DNA of 64,000 nucleotides from positions 11,692,609 to 11,756,608 of the forward strand of contig NW_004454171.1 of assembly GCF_000283155.1 (NCBI RefSeq). The letters are read 5' to 3'. The notes beneath the pieces were generated by a model, which ran no database searches, was not told the DNA's origin, and worked only from the letters and a program-made list of their open reading frames with translations. This document shows, piece after piece, positions 10,850 to 22,865 of this stretch. Made by a program: the position numbers and the translations under genes. The number at the start of each line of letters is the position of its first letter. Positions within the stretch are counted from its first letter, which is position 1. The DNA is from Ceratotherium simum simum. Taxonomy: Eukaryota > Chordata > Mammalia > Perissodactyla > Rhinocerotidae.

Positions 10850-11590
10850 TTGTCCTCCAAGTGGGAACTCAATATATATGCATAAGGGAGGTAAAAGCAA
10901 GAGAAAATGGAGCTGTATTGGATATGTGGAGTGAGGGACAGGGTGGTGTCAAGGATGACCCCCTGACTTATCAAGCTGAATGGATGATGATGTCATTCAC
11001 TGAAATATGAAATGCTGTATGAGACCTATGATTTGGGGGCAGGTGGTGTGTGCGTTTTGTGTGTGTTACAGGAGATTCTCAAGCTCAGTTTTGGATATAT
11101 TGATTTTTGAGATTCCTTTGAGAAATTCAAATAGAGATGCTGGGTGGGCATTCAGATTCAGAGGTGATATCTAGCTGGTGATATAAATTCGGAAGTTATG
11201 AGGAAATGGGAGGAAACTGAAGGCAGAAGAATGGATAAAGATGCCTATGGAGATGGTATAGTGTGAGATGAGAAGAGAGCCTAGAACTGAGCCTTGAGGG
11301 ATTCCAATACTTACTAGCTTATCTTGTAGAAGATACTGAGAAAGCAAGACCAAAGAGATAGAGAAAACCAGAAGAGTATGCTATCTTGAAATTCAGAAGA
11401 TAGACTTTTTCAAAGAAGAGTAGTCAATACAATAAAATGCTGCTAAATTTTCAAGTAAAATGAGAATGAGGCCTGTATTTTGGATACGACAGCACAAGTC
11501 ATTAGTAACTTAGCAAGGGATATTTTCGTGGTATAATGAAGACAGCAGCTATATCTTGAGCAGGCTGAAGGAGAGTGGTAGACCATTTAG
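10850..11590 (+). repeat. Ancient GA-rich dispersed repeat, long copy
   Basis: Long GA-rich stretch with ggatatgtggagtgagggac, aaggatgaccccctgactta, gatgatgtcattcactgaaa, ctcagttttggatatattga and tagaactgagccttgaggga in order. The order and wording match a repeat seen many times in mammalian genomes, but I do not recall its family name with certainty. It has no intact reading frame. Confidence 0.55.
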
Positions 11591-13467
11591 TTGAAGATGG
11601 TAGAACGAAACAGACTTTGATCCCACTCTCTTTCAAAACAAGACAAAAGAATCTTTTAAAAGGCATAAACTTACAAAGAGAAAGGAAGAGAAACCACTGG
11701 AGACTCTAGAAAGCCGGATCCTAAACTGGTAGGAAAAGCAAAGTAGCAATGCAACTTCCATCTCAGATCCCACCAGAAATCTCAAGAAATTGTGACACAG
11801 GGTCCCTTTGGAAGTGAGGATGAAAGGGGTTGCTAAATATAGAGGGATTGCTGGAAAATATTTAAAAAGCAATTAAATCTTCATTTACCCCTTTGTACAT
11901 CATGCAGCTATATGCTGTCCCTCCCTCATGCTAACACACGATGGGAGGTTTATTCTCTGCAGAGAGTAAAACAAGATCTCTAGAATGGTGGGCTGAAAAT
12001 AGAGTACCACGTTGAATAACAGAGAGTTAAAGTTTATTTATGGCAAGTTGAGACCTCCAAGCCCTCTCCCTTGATATATATTGTAGCCAGGGTTATATGG
12101 TGAGGAAGAAATTAGTTAAGCCTTCTTTGGGAAATCTGACCAGCCCAAGAGAAAAACTCAAAGAAACTGACATAGGTTTTCCCTAAGGAAACCAGTCAAG
12201 CAATATCACCCTACACTGAAGAACACAGTCAACAAGAACCTGGCCTCAGTTTCCTCCTTCTCTCCCATCTCTTGTTAGGTATCCTTATTGGCCAAAGGGC
12301 TTGGAAGTCAAAGGGCAAAGAATCTGGTTGATAGATCAGCCTCCCAAGGTAGAGAGCAGAATGTGGAAGGATGGAGTAGATCTGGAGGGGCCAATGCAAG
12401 GTATCTTCCTCAAAGGGCAAGACCTTGAAGAGGGCCAAGTAGGTGTGTGCTTTTGGAAACCGGCAGAAAACACTTGGGAAGACAGAGTCAGCCAGAAAGG
12501 AAGGAAGGATATGGATTGATTTTAAGTAATCTCTGTTGGAACTGATTTAGGATGAAAATCATCCATTAGATCTTCAAGTTGGAAAAAGCCTTAGAAATTA
12601 GAAGGAAATAACTCTTTGGTTTGTAGAATCTATTTTTGGGGTTTGAGGATTTTGAGTTGTCCTACAAAATTACTTTTACTTCAGGTATTACTGTTTTGCT
12701 TAACCAAGATTTAGGCCTTTTAATCAAAAAGATAAAGAGTATCTAGATGCTCACAGGATAATTCTAGCACATATGATAAATAATTTACATAGTAATAAAA
12801 ACGGAAATTATTCAAACCTCAAACTATGTCTCTTTCACCAGTGAACCTGAGACATTCATACTGATAACACTTGACAGTTTATTCCATTTCACAGATAGCA
12901 CTAAGTGGTTTCATGTGAAATGTTCATGTACTAGAGGCCTCCCTCAACTTCTGCCCAGTGACTGTTGTTTTTGGAAATACTCTAGGAAAGAAGACAGTGA
13001 GGAAGAAAGCTCAGCTTGTGACTCAAGGGAATTTTCTTTGCCATTTAAGAGGCCACACTCAGGCCCGGGAGGTCCAGGTCCTCAGGCTCCCAAGCTGAGT
13101 TGCATCTTCGGCATTGGTCTAGACTGGTGAGCTCTTTTCAAGGTCCACATAAGGACACATACAACCACCACAAACAAAGTTAACTTTTTACTTGATTCTT
13201 TGTCAGAAATAAACATTTCTTGAAATTTTCCTAATGCCTACCACTTAATTACTTTCACATCAATGTTCAAATTTAGAATAGTTGTGACAAATCCACGTTT
13301 GCCTGCAGTAGATCTGAAGATTCTAATTATTACATTTTTTTAAATCCATTTTGGAAATTCTTCTGCTTAGATAGGTTAAGTTCCTTCTGGAGTCCAGGAC
13401 TTCATTTATATAATCATATTAAGGCACTACATTTCATTCAGCATCATATAATTAAAATTTTTGTTGT
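11591..13467. other. No gene recognised (1.9 kb); possible old L1 5' sequence at its start
   Basis: The start (gaagatggtagaacgaaaca followed by A-rich text) faintly resembles old L1 5' untranslated sequence. The rest is unique-looking; open frames reach only 79 codons and overlap on opposite strands (12229-12519) without domain signal. Confidence 0.4.
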
Positions 13468-13612
13468 GTAGCACGGTGCTTAAGAACACAGACGTTAAAG
13501 AAGTTCAATTCTGGGTTTAAATCCCAGCTCTACATACTGATAAAATGAGTGATGGTGGACACGTTATTTCTTAGCTTCTTAAGCGTGATAAGGATTAAAT
13601 CAAAGAATATGT
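13468..13612 (+). mobile_element. MIR SINE, sense
   Basis: Sense MIR: ggtgcttaagaacacagacg, ctgggtttaaatcccagctc (B-box area), then a degraded middle and gataaggattaaatcaaaga. Confidence 0.75.
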
Positions 13613-13617
13613 GTGTA

Positions 13618-14110
13618 GTAGAATGATTATTTCGCCTACCCAGCACCCTTTCCAATTCTGGAAATTGCTACATCACCACTCCCTCTTCTGGGATCTGTCT
13701 TTTTCTCTGACTTTCTCTGATGACTGTGATTGGTTCAAGGATGAACAGCTGACCCAAACTCAGCCAATTATAGTTGTCTCTGGGAATTGGAGAGCAGCTT
13801 GGCTATCCTCTTGTACTGAGAGGACGTTAACTCAGGAGCTGGTGGTAGAAGCCATTTTTTTCCTACTATGCCGACTGGGTAACAAAAAACTGGTTTGCAA
13901 TAAGAAGGAATAAAGCAGATATGCAGAGATGAAGAAAGAGAGTCCCATTGGGGTGAGAGGCCCTGATTCTACCTGTACCTAAAGGTTAGCTAGGGTCCTG
14001 TCCTTGCATTCTGTGAGACATCCCAATATTCTCATAATAAATTACTCATTAGGCTTTCATTAATTCAAGCTGGTTTCCTGTTTCTTGCAACTGAGAATCA
14101 TAATACTTAT
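13618..14110 (+). mobile_element. LTR-like element with poly(A) signal, family unresolved
   Basis: Resembles a mammalian ERV-class solo LTR. It contains gactgtgattggttcaagga with an inverted CCAAT motif (ATTGG), the aactcagccaattatagttg segment, AATAAA at 14036-14041, and a 3' part reading caagctggtttcctgtttct tgcaactgagaatcataata. No internal retroviral genes are adjacent. The 100-codon plus-strand frame at 13611-13913 lies inside it and is not a gene. Confidence 0.5.
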
Positions 14111-14363
14111 TGGGACATAATAAACAGAAGCTATTATTTTTGCATCAGGTATTGGTTTTTCTTCTACAACTTTCTGGAAGAAAATGAAAAAAAATTATAG
14201 AAATAGAGTTAGCTCTGTCTTTACCATGAATAGTATATAAAACAAGATAAAAACCAATCAGATCATTCCTATAATATAATGTGTTAGGCATGAGTAAATT
14301 GGGTGCTTTGCAGCATGCATTGACCATTTTGGTGCATTAATAAATAGCGCTAACATGCGTCAA

Positions 14364-14746
14364 ACCAGCCCTGGTGGTCTAGTGGTTAAGATTTGGTGGT
14401 CTCACTGCCCTAGCCCAGGTTTGTTTCCCATCTCTCAGGTGTCATACTGTGGCGGCTGCATGTTGCTCTGATGCTGAAGGCTCTGCCACTTGTATTTCAA
14501 ATACCAGCAGGGTCACCCATGGTGGACAGGTTTCAGCAGAGCTTCCAGACTAAGACAGACTAGGAATAAGGACGTGGCCACCCACTTCTGAAAACATTGG
14601 CCATGAAAACCCTGTGAATAGCAACAGCGCATTGTCTGATAGAGCGTCAGAAGATGAGGGGATGGCACAAAAAGATTCAACGGGGTTCCGTTCTGCTGTC
14701 CACAGGTTGCTAGGAGTCAGAATCAACTGGATAACACTAACAACAA
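14364..14746 (+). mobile_element. Old perissodactyl tRNA-derived SINE (ERE relative)
   Basis: A 383-bp SINE. Its head (ccctggtggtctagtggtta) is tRNA-like; the middle contains ctaggaataaggacgtggcc and the 3' part aggagtcagaatcaactgg followed by a CAA-rich end (ctaacaacaaac). It is flanked by the imperfect 11-bp direct repeats ACATGCGTCAA (14353-14363) and ACACGCATCAA (14747-14757), 9 of 11 identical. Its body differs from the short and long EREs elsewhere in the window, so it is an older or separate subfamily. The 133-codon frame starting at 14614 runs through it and is not a host gene. Confidence 0.75.
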
Positions 14747-14799
14747 ACACGCATCAAGGACTGTGTACCACTTTACTGCCACCTGACAGTGCAGTTATC

Positions 14800-14945
14800 C
14801 AGGTCTTGCTGTGCCTTGAACCTAGTAAGTTCATTCCTATCTCAGGGCTTTTACAGTTGTTGTTTCTTCTTTCTGGCATGGTCTTCTCTCTAGTCTTCAC
14901 ATTGCAGGCTCCTTCTCAACATCCAGGTTTCTGCACTGAAAAAGT
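14800..14945 (+). mobile_element. L2 LINE fragment, sense
   Basis: Text ctcagggcttttacagttgt tgtttcttctttctggcatg, then ccttctcaacatccaggttt, corresponds to the L2 3' region around 'cctttgcacttgctgttccctctgcctgga'. Diverged. Confidence 0.6.
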
Positions 14946-15049
14946 CACTTTTGCGACAGGAATTGCCAAACAGTCCTACGTTTATCACAAAGAACTAATA
15001 ATAAAAGTCACATAATAGTGGTAAGCATAAGCCATATTCGACATCCATG

Positions 15050-15225
15050 TCCTTATTCAGTCTTCACATCAACTTTATGTAGTACATACCATTATTACTC
15101 CTTCATTGTACATGAGGAAATGGAAACACAGACAGGTTAAGTCAAATTGTCCAAGACCTGTAGCTAGTGATTGGTGGACCTGAAAGTTGAATTCAGGTGG
15201 TCTGGCTCCAGGGCTCATGCTCTTG
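15050..15225 (-). mobile_element. MIR SINE, antisense
   Basis: Antisense MIR: cattattactccttcattgt, acatgaggaaatggaaacac, ggttaagtcaaattgtccaa and gtggtctggctccagggctc. Confidence 0.75.
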
Positions 15226-16289
15226 ATCAATATTTGATGTTTCTTCTTGAAATAAAATATGGCGAAAATGCAACTACCAGTCGAGTAATATGAAGAAAGT
15301 GGATTATTATCAGTTCTATTGAATTCCTCCTATCTAAGGAAATTAAATATTTTGTATTGTCTTAATTATTGTGTCCATTTCCAAGAATTTCCTTATAGAT
15401 TTAAGATGATCTGTAAATACTAAAGATTTAGGGATAATGTGTTATAACATAATAAATGCACCTTCCTTAACCAAAAAAATCTAAAATGTACTAAATAGGT
15501 TAAAAAGTTTCATCCATAAAAGTTCAGTCATGTTTGTTTTTTCTTACATGATATATTTGAAGCTAATGTAAAAGTATCACTAATTCTTCATTCTATATTT
15601 CTTTCTCTCTATTAACCCTATCACTTTTAAAACCATATCCAAAACTTCTAAGAAAAACACAAACTTCCACATTAAGATGAAGAATAGTTCATTTTTCATC
15701 TTAGTTTCACATTCACCCTTTTCTACCTTCTCTTTGAAATACTCACCATGACACTAAAAGATAGACATAATTACAAGAGCACTGGTAATAAGGAATGCTT
15801 ACTGGACAATAAGGAATCTATCAGATACACTAACCAAGTGTTGACAGAACCCAAGGAGAAGACATCAGGCAATTCCCACCGTTGCCTATGGAGCAGGCCT
15901 GCCTCAGGTTTGGGAACATTCTCTGGGCAAAATGAGGGAAGCCATCAACTAAACGCAGAAGCTATGTTGTGCAGCAGCCAGGACCCCCTTGGCTCACCCA
16001 ATTCTTTTCCAAATCCATTCAGACACATGAATTTTCAATAAAACTATTGGACTGGAGTGGAAAAAGACAGATTTGTGGTGGGACAACAATCCTGGGATAT
16101 AAAATCTCTTGTAAAATGAGGAGAAGAGTTTGTGGGAGCCATCCAAGCTGGGGAGGTGATAGTTTTTCTTTCACTATTTCTGGAAAGGGATGATCTATAG
16201 GGTGCATCAGAGAATCTAAGAATAAATTCCTCTTTACATTAACAGATGATGGGAGAGCAGAAGATCCTTTCATAGTGCAGCACAGTCAC
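15226..16289. other. No gene recognised
   Basis: AT-rich in the first half. Open frames of 74-97 codons at 15748-16273 overlap on both strands; none has a recognisable domain. Confidence 0.45.
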
Positions 16290-17540
16290 ACTGTATGTAA
16301 ATGACCGCCAGACTCAAGAAATTAGAAAAGGATTTGTATAAAATAATCTGGGCTATTACTACGTGAGAGAGAAATTCTAACCACAACCAGGTGAACAGTG
16401 AGGCACACTAAAGAAAATTCACTCGCCCTGTATTTTGGCAAAATCATACCTAAAGAGTGACTTTCTTATTAAAGATGAACAAACAGGAGAAAAATAAAAC
16501 CAAGAGAAACAATTCTGCAACCCCAAAAGAGAGAAATGTCACATTTAAGACAAAGAGGAACTACATGCTTCAAAAAAGTTCTGCTACAAGATTCACAAGA
16601 AGATTGTCAGCAGTATAGCTTTGTGTTCCAGAATCTAAGCAGGCTGTGAAACAAGAAAAGAAAATAGGGAGACAGCAAGAAATTAATAAGAAGCTGTTTA
16701 AGACCTAAGAAGAGAAGAAAAGGAAACTAGATCAAATAAGGAGATAGAAGAAAACTAGAAATGTATTGGCAGAACTAAAAATCTGCCTGTGGAATTATAA
16801 AAAAGAAGAATTAAAAATACACAAAAATCAATGTAACGTGAAAAAATCAAGACGATCTTCCAGAATACAATGGAAGAATGGAGATGAACATAATGATAAA
16901 GAGCATGATAAATATGAAATGGAAAAAATCCCTTGTGTATGTATAAGTGGTCCTGAAGATGCAATGAGAGCAAATAATAGATTATTGAAACAATAATCAA
17001 ACTCATAGTAGAATAGAACATTTATGAGTTTAAGAAAGTCCTGAGTCAACAATATATCAAATAATTACTTAATGAGAAAAAAGATCTCTTACGAAACCAA
17101 TGAAAAAACCCAAAACGAACACCTGAAATATAATGAAACAAAAAACAAGAAAAGAAGTTGTCAATAAACATATAAATCTATATCTTCCTAGCGATGGAAG
17201 AAAATAACATCTTAAAGGTGTCATTTTTCATTTGTTTAGTTGCTTTAAAGAATTCAAACTCATTTTTCACAACTCTGGGAAATTTGTAGTGAAATATGTA
17301 TTCTCAAGCCTTAATGATGAAAAATTATTACAAACTTACTGACAGGCAACCTGATGTTGTAATTTGAAAGTCTTGAACCTTTTTATCCTATAACTACACT
17401 TCTAGGAATTTAGCTTAAGTAATCAGAGAAACACACAAAGATATATGTATAATGAGTGATATTCATTACAGTCTTATTTAATGGTAAAAAGGGAAACAAT
17501 CTCCATATGTCCAACCATCATTAAACAAATTATAATGTGT
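16290..17540 (+). mobile_element. Probable HAL1/L1 remnant (A-rich, sense)
   Basis: A-rich plus strand typical of L1 ORF1 or HAL1 (ORF1-only L1 relatives), for example gatgaacaaacaggagaaaa and agaatacaatggaagaatgg. The end (about 17330-17540) resembles an L1ME/HAL1 3' region: ctataactacacttctagga atttagcttaagtaatc and catatgtccaaccatcatta. Reading frames are broken throughout (longest about 76 codons). Confidence 0.5.
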
Positions 17541-17978
17541 CCCAGTTGCAGACGTGGAGAAGATGGGCATTCAGATTCATCCAGGTTTGGGGTTTGCCAA
17601 GTAGATGCAAAAGAAAGACAACAGAACAGGACGGTTAGGACGGCTGGTAGAGGTTGGTTGAAGGAATAGTCGAAAAGAGTTGCCTGATAAACTGGAAGAA
17701 AATCTGCAAGAACCAGTACATTGAAAATAATTGAGTGAGGCTGCTGGAAAGATGAACATGTCATTTCAATGGTGAAACAGTTGAGTGAAAACCAGAGAAT
17801 GGCCTTGGGGGTGCTTGGCTTGAGTAGAGTGGAAGAGGACCTCGGAGATGATTGAATTACCAGGGTATTGAATGAACTGTTTCTACTGATACTGAAGTCA
17901 GCCAGGAGGAAAGCAAGACGTTGGGTAGAAAGAAGGTCTATGAACTAAGTGTCAAAATCTTCTTTGAATGAAGAGGGT
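17541..17978. other. No gene recognised
   Basis: GA-rich sequence between the HAL1-like block and an LTR; it may be another decayed copy of the GA-rich repeat at 10850, but I cannot align it convincingly. Confidence 0.4.
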
Positions 17979-18370
17979 GCATTAGTTATCTAGGGCTGCC
18001 ATAACGAAGTACTATACACTAGGTGTGCTAAAAAAACAGAAATTTATTTTCTTATAATTCTGGAAGCTAAAACTCCAAGATTAAAGTGTTGGCAGCGCAG
18101 GTTTCTTCTGGGACCTCTCTCCTTGGCTTGCAAATGGCTGTCTTCTCCCTCTGTCTTCACATGGTCTTCCCTCTGTGTGTCTGTATCCTAATTCCCTGTT
18201 CTTATAAGGACACCAGTCATATTGAATGAAGGCCCCCCTGAATGACCTCAATTTAATCTTAATTACCTCTTTAAAGACTCTATCTCCAAATATAGTCACA
18301 ATCTGAGGTACTAGGACTTAGGACTTCAACACATGGATTTGGGGAGGGGGATACAATTTAGTCCATAACA
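17979..18370 (-). mobile_element. MLT1A-type (ERVL-MaLR) LTR, antisense
   Basis: Nearly complete antisense MaLR LTR: cattagttatctagggctgc cataacgaagtacta, ttataaggacaccagtcata, taattacctctttaaagact ctatctccaaata, and the end acacatggatttggggaggg followed by agtccataaca. It is less decayed than the other MaLR copies in the window. Confidence 0.85.
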
Positions 18371-18955
18371 GAGTGACCACGAGCTTGAGAAGTGACAAAA
18401 ACTAGGAGGAACATATGAAGTTATATCAAATGAGATGAGCATAAATGAAAGATAAATGACTTTTAGTGGCAGTGTGGAGACACCAACTTCACCAACCCAG
18501 TTGTACATGGAGTGGGGAAGAAAAAGGATCTTCATTTCAGAAAGTGACCACAAAATCACATCCTCAGTGGTGAGGCAGGTAAAGCCAGAAGAAAAAAGAA
18601 CATTTAGTAAAGCAGTTAAAGATTTAGCAGGAAGAAATTTCAGTCAAAATGGCATAGTAGATTCATGCTTTCTCACACTCCCACTTCTCTCAACACATGC
18701 CAGTGTGATCAAATAGAAAAAGAGCAAACAAAAACAACCAGACTTTTGAAGAAATAAATATCACCCTGGACCAGGAGCAGAGTGGAAACATCAATGGCTA
18801 AAACACAGCCCTGCTGAGTGCTAATGCAGATGCCAGCAGGTGGTAGAATGTTCATCATCTCTGGGAATAAAAATGTCCCAAGGATTGGGGATGGACCCCT
18901 TCTCTCCTACAAGAAGCAAAAAAAAGAAATCACTTAGCTTTTATGATATTTACCA
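18371..18955. other. No gene recognised
   Basis: A-rich sequence; the stretch at about 18640-18660 (gtcaaaatggcatagtagat) resembles the start of an old L1 5' UTR but the match is short. The 86-codon frame at 18456-18716 shows no known domain. Confidence 0.4.
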
Positions 18956-19815
18956 ATGAGCTCCACTTTACTAAATCCAGCAGTCAGTTCTCAACCCTTA
19001 TGTTCTTTTTTCCTATTATTAACATTGTTCTGGTTTATCACTCTCTCTTCTTTTTTTTTAATCTTCTTTGCAATTCTTTTACTCTCTCCTCTTGAAATGC
19101 TTTCTTCACTTTGCTTCCCAAACACCACTCTTTCCACTTCTCATACTTCACTGTCCTCTCATTCTCGTCTTCTGTATTGGCTCCGCCTCATCTACCCCAA
19201 CTCTAATCGGAGGCATAACCCAGAGCTTGACCCTCAGCTCTATTTATTCTCTTCTCTGATTACATTCTCTCCATGACTTCACTCATCTCATGGCCTAGCT
19301 ACCACACATTCCAACTCGCACATTAGATGTCTGTCCCTAACTTCAGAGCATAAATCCAACTTCCCACTTCACATCCCCACTTGAATATCTTGTAGGCATT
19401 CTAAATGAATATTTCCCAAACCGAACTCCTGCTCTCTGCCCCTTCCTGCTCCATCTCCCCCTACCCCACATGGCCCAAATCTGCTCTTCCCGTCTTCGCC
19501 ATCTTAGTGAACAGCACCCCAATCCTTCAAATTACTTACAATACAATTATTGGAATTGTCCTTGATTCCTCTCTTTCTATCTTATTCCACATCTAATCTA
19601 TTTAGTTTTATCTTTAAGACATTACTCACTACCTCCATCGCATCCACCCCGATTGCTCACTCCACTCCAGCCACATTGGCCCCCTTGCTGTGCCCCAGTA
19701 GGCAAAGGTTCTCCTGCCTCGGGGCCTGTCCACTTGTTTCCTCTGCCTAAAATTCTCCTCTCCTTAGCTCAGGTCTTGCTCAAATATCACTTTTGCAAAG
19801 AGTCCTTCCCTGATC
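18956..19815 (+). mobile_element. L2 LINE, long 3' segment, sense
   Basis: Pyrimidine-rich L2 ORF and 3' region: aatatttcccaaaccgaact cctgctctc, tgtccttgattcctctcttt, actcactacctccatcgcat, the cactccagccacattggccc segment and agagtccttccctgatcatt. The frames at 18956-19276 (106 codons), 19405-19596 and 19550-19750 are pieces of the broken L2 reverse-transcriptase gene or shadows of it. Confidence 0.85.
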
Positions 19816-20127
19816 ATTTTATATAAGATCACCAGGATGATGACTATGCAGCAGACCTAAAAAGTAATCAGTCCAAATTAGAATGGGAAAGAAAGGCGCC
19901 CAAAGAGAATGTCGTCAAATGTAACAAACTGGGCTATTAATGAGCTGGATGACCCTAGCAATCAGGTGAAGGCACACAATTGTTTTATGGCAACAAGAAA
20001 AGCTGCAGTTGAGAATGTAAATGACATCAACATTGGTAAAGAGGGAGTCACAGCTGACTGAGGCAGATGTTTAGTGAGGGTCATGAGGAGCTGAGAGCTG
20101 GGGACTGCCCTCACGGAATACTGGCCA
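19816..20127. other. No gene recognised
   Basis: Unique-looking; no open frame or repeat identified. Confidence 0.45.
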
Positions 20128-20300
20128 AATTTACTGAGAATTCACAAAGTGCCAGCCCCTTGCTAAACACTTTAAATGGATTCTCTCATTTAAACCTCAT
20201 AACATAAGGTTTATTTATAAACCGCATAAACCTTATAAAATAAGTATTATAATTACCCAGATTTTACAGATATATTGAGGAGTCTAGATATGGCACTTAA
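20128..20300 (-). mobile_element. MIR SINE, antisense, with internal hairpin
   Basis: Antisense MIR: aaatttactgagaattcaca, tctctcatttaaacctcata, attacccagattttacagat. A local rearrangement in its middle created the 11-bp inverted repeat at 20204-20236. Confidence 0.75.
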
Positions 20301-22323
20301 GGATGATACATTAAGAAAAAGAGAGTTCAGTACATTTAGATTTATAAAATCAATTAATAAATGGATCATTAATAAGAATAAAACCTTTTCAGAAGTGGAA
20401 GAAACAGTGCAAGTATGCTAAATTTCTCATTTTTCATAGCAGGGAAGCAATATCTACTGAGTAAAGTTGACGAATCAAGAGGTGGAGGGACCGCCACATT
20501 ACCCGAGATGATTAAACCACAAGAAGAACTGAAAACAGAAATGGGAGGAGATGGAGGATATGGCTGGGGGAGGAGATGTTTATTTTCTATATTATCGTCT
20601 CTGTACTATTCAAATTCTATTATCAATACACACATCACATGTATAATGAAAGTTCTTCCAGTGTACCAGCAAGCATGCGAAAGAGCAGCCGTGGAGACAG
20701 CTGGGCAGCAGTGGTGGCATGCAGAAATCGAGAGGGTCTCCAGCTGTTTGGAGGGAAGCTGCCAATTATCCAGGAACCAGTAGAGAAGACAAGTTCTAGA
20801 AGCAAGGGGTCAGCTCAGCTCAGGGATCCACAGAGTGGCGTCTTCTGCCAACCCTGTCCCTTTTGCTCACCACCAGCCCTGTGCCACAATCGACGTCTGT
20901 GGCCACTGGAGGAGACTTCTAACCTTGACATAAAATCTGCAGTTTTCATGTCTATTTGGTACTTTCTCTGCTCATTAAGCATATATACATATATACGTAA
21001 CTATATACATTCATGTGTATAGGTACTCCTCATATTACACATGTCTGTAGGGAGAACTGCATGCTGCCCATCAGAAAACAGGTCCCAGGGGTGTAGGTGG
21101 GCAGTTCAGGCAGAGCAGAGGGGCCTAAGCAAAAACCTTTACCACAGCGACAGGCAAGCATCATCTTCTATCTAGCATCTTCTATCTAGCTTGCATCCTT
21201 TTGATTACATGCAATTTTAAACAGACATAGAGTTAGCTTACAGGACTACCTTTTTAGACCTGGTTGTCAAAGAAGTGTTTATACACACTCCACAGGTGGA
21301 ACATTTTACCCCCAAACAAATTTGAGTGCAGAGAACTCTTCTTTTTAAGGAAGCAAAGAGAACTGCTTTTCTGCCAAGACCCATAAATTGACAATTTACC
21401 TTAAGAATAAAGAAGAAGGGAGATTTTATGGAAGATTGCAACTATTGAATCATTCTGTCATTAAATCAATTACTGCATCTGATTAGTTTTCCAATACCAC
21501 TTGGAGTAGAGAAAATGTTGTTGGCAAAATACTAGTAAAAATCTGGCAGCCCAGAGATTTAAACATTAGCAGCCATTCAGAAACAGAGGCAACTTGGTAG
21601 AATGCAAAAGAATCCTTTGATCTAATTACTTCCACTAGTAAACCCTACCATTTTTCTTCCCACTGATTTGTTTAGTTTCACAGCATGAGCTCAATTAATC
21701 TCTTTTTACTGAGAGGTCATGTAAATTCATATCTTCACTATAAATATTTTGAAAGGCCTAACAGCTATGCAATATTTTGTTAACTCTTTGGTACCCGAAA
21801 TTACCACATGCACAAAAAGATTACAAATACAAAACTTGGTACACAGGAGGCACTCAGTAAAGTATTATTTAAATAATGTGATATACTTGTATCATATCAA
21901 ATGACTATAAACATCAGTAAAATTTAGACAGGGAGAACATGCTTAGACTATCCAATGAATAAATATAAAACAGCTGGATTAAATGACCAGGCATGCAGAA
22001 AATTGTAAATGTGTGAATAATTAAATCTTTTGAATAAAAATGAGCAAATATATAATAACTGAAACTCCAGATCACTGGGAAGGAATTTTGTCTTCACAGC
22101 TTTCCCCTTTCGTATATTTCAACTACAAGTTCTCAACAAAGCAGTCTCTATGTTTCTCCTGTGATGACACCTGCAAATAGAATGGACAGAGCTGAGAGCT
22201 TACCCTCCCCCACAGGTAGTGGGGACAATCAAATGGATAGATGTAAACTCTGATTCAAGCCCCAAGCAATTATCTAGGTATCAGGGGAAAAAATAGGTGA
22301 TCAGAATCATCTTATAGCCACTG
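20301..22323. other. No gene recognised (2 kb)
   Basis: Contains frames of 122 and 148 codons (20415-20783; 20576-21022 plus), overlapping in different phases and lacking recognisable domains; neither looks coding. A TA-rich patch lies at about 20980-21015 and a 14-bp tandem duplication at 21162-21189. At 21838-21870 tggtacacaggaggcactca resembles a MIR/L2 tail. Confidence 0.45.
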
Positions 22324-22522
22324 TACAGTGATGGGCTGCATAATGACGGACCACATTTCCGACGGTGGTCCCATAAGATTAGTACCATATAGCCTAGGTG
22401 TGTAGTAGGCTATACCATCTAGGTTTGTGTAAGTACACTCTACGATGTTCACACAACAACAGACTTGCCTAACAGTGCATTTGTCATAATGTATCCCCAT
22501 CGTTAAGCAATGCATGGCTGTA
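22324..22522 (+). mobile_element. Tc1/mariner (Tigger-like) non-autonomous DNA transposon
   Basis: A 199-bp element with imperfect terminal inverted repeats. The left end reads tacagtgatgggctgcataa and the right end gttaagcaatgcatggctgta; about 18 of the outer 26 positions pair, and both ends carry the TA expected of Tc1/mariner targets. The interior (gacggtggtcccataagatt, agcctaggtgtgtagtaggc, taggtttgtgtaagtacact) is a dispersed mammalian repeat that I recognise but cannot name with certainty. No transposase frame is present; the 90-codon minus frame over it is not meaningful. Confidence 0.75.
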
Positions 22523-22865
22523 TCCGAAAACACTCCTTGGAGCAGAGTAATCTGATATTCAACCTTAGTTGCAATTCCTGCCAAATTGAATAGCTTTACA
22601 CTTTCTTACCTCTTTATCTGGCATTATTAAGCAAAAGTACTCAGGAGAAAGGATTTTGTGTATAGCAATGAGCCTTGCAGAAGGGAAGAAGAAATAGAGC
22701 AGTATTTTTCTTCTTATTCATTATGGGACATTTCATTTATTCTCAATCTGTTTTACCTTAACTATCCATCACAGCCCCTACAGACACTGTGAGATATGTA
22801 AGTAAAGTAAGAAGGCAGAGAAAATCATCAATTTAATAAAAAGCCACATTTCAAAAGTTGCCTGG
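22523..22865. other. No gene recognised
   Basis: AT-rich, unique-looking. Confidence 0.45.

Noticed and set aside
14614..15015. 133-codon open frame starting in the old SINE
   Set aside because: It crosses from the SINE into an L2 fragment; no host gene signal.
18956..19276. 106-codon open frame
   Set aside because: It lies in L2 sequence; its hydrophobic Leu/Ser/Phe composition reflects the pyrimidine-rich strand, not a membrane protein.
20415..21022. Overlapping 122- and 148-codon frames
   Set aside because: They overlap in different phases, show no domain or codon pattern and have no splice or promoter context.
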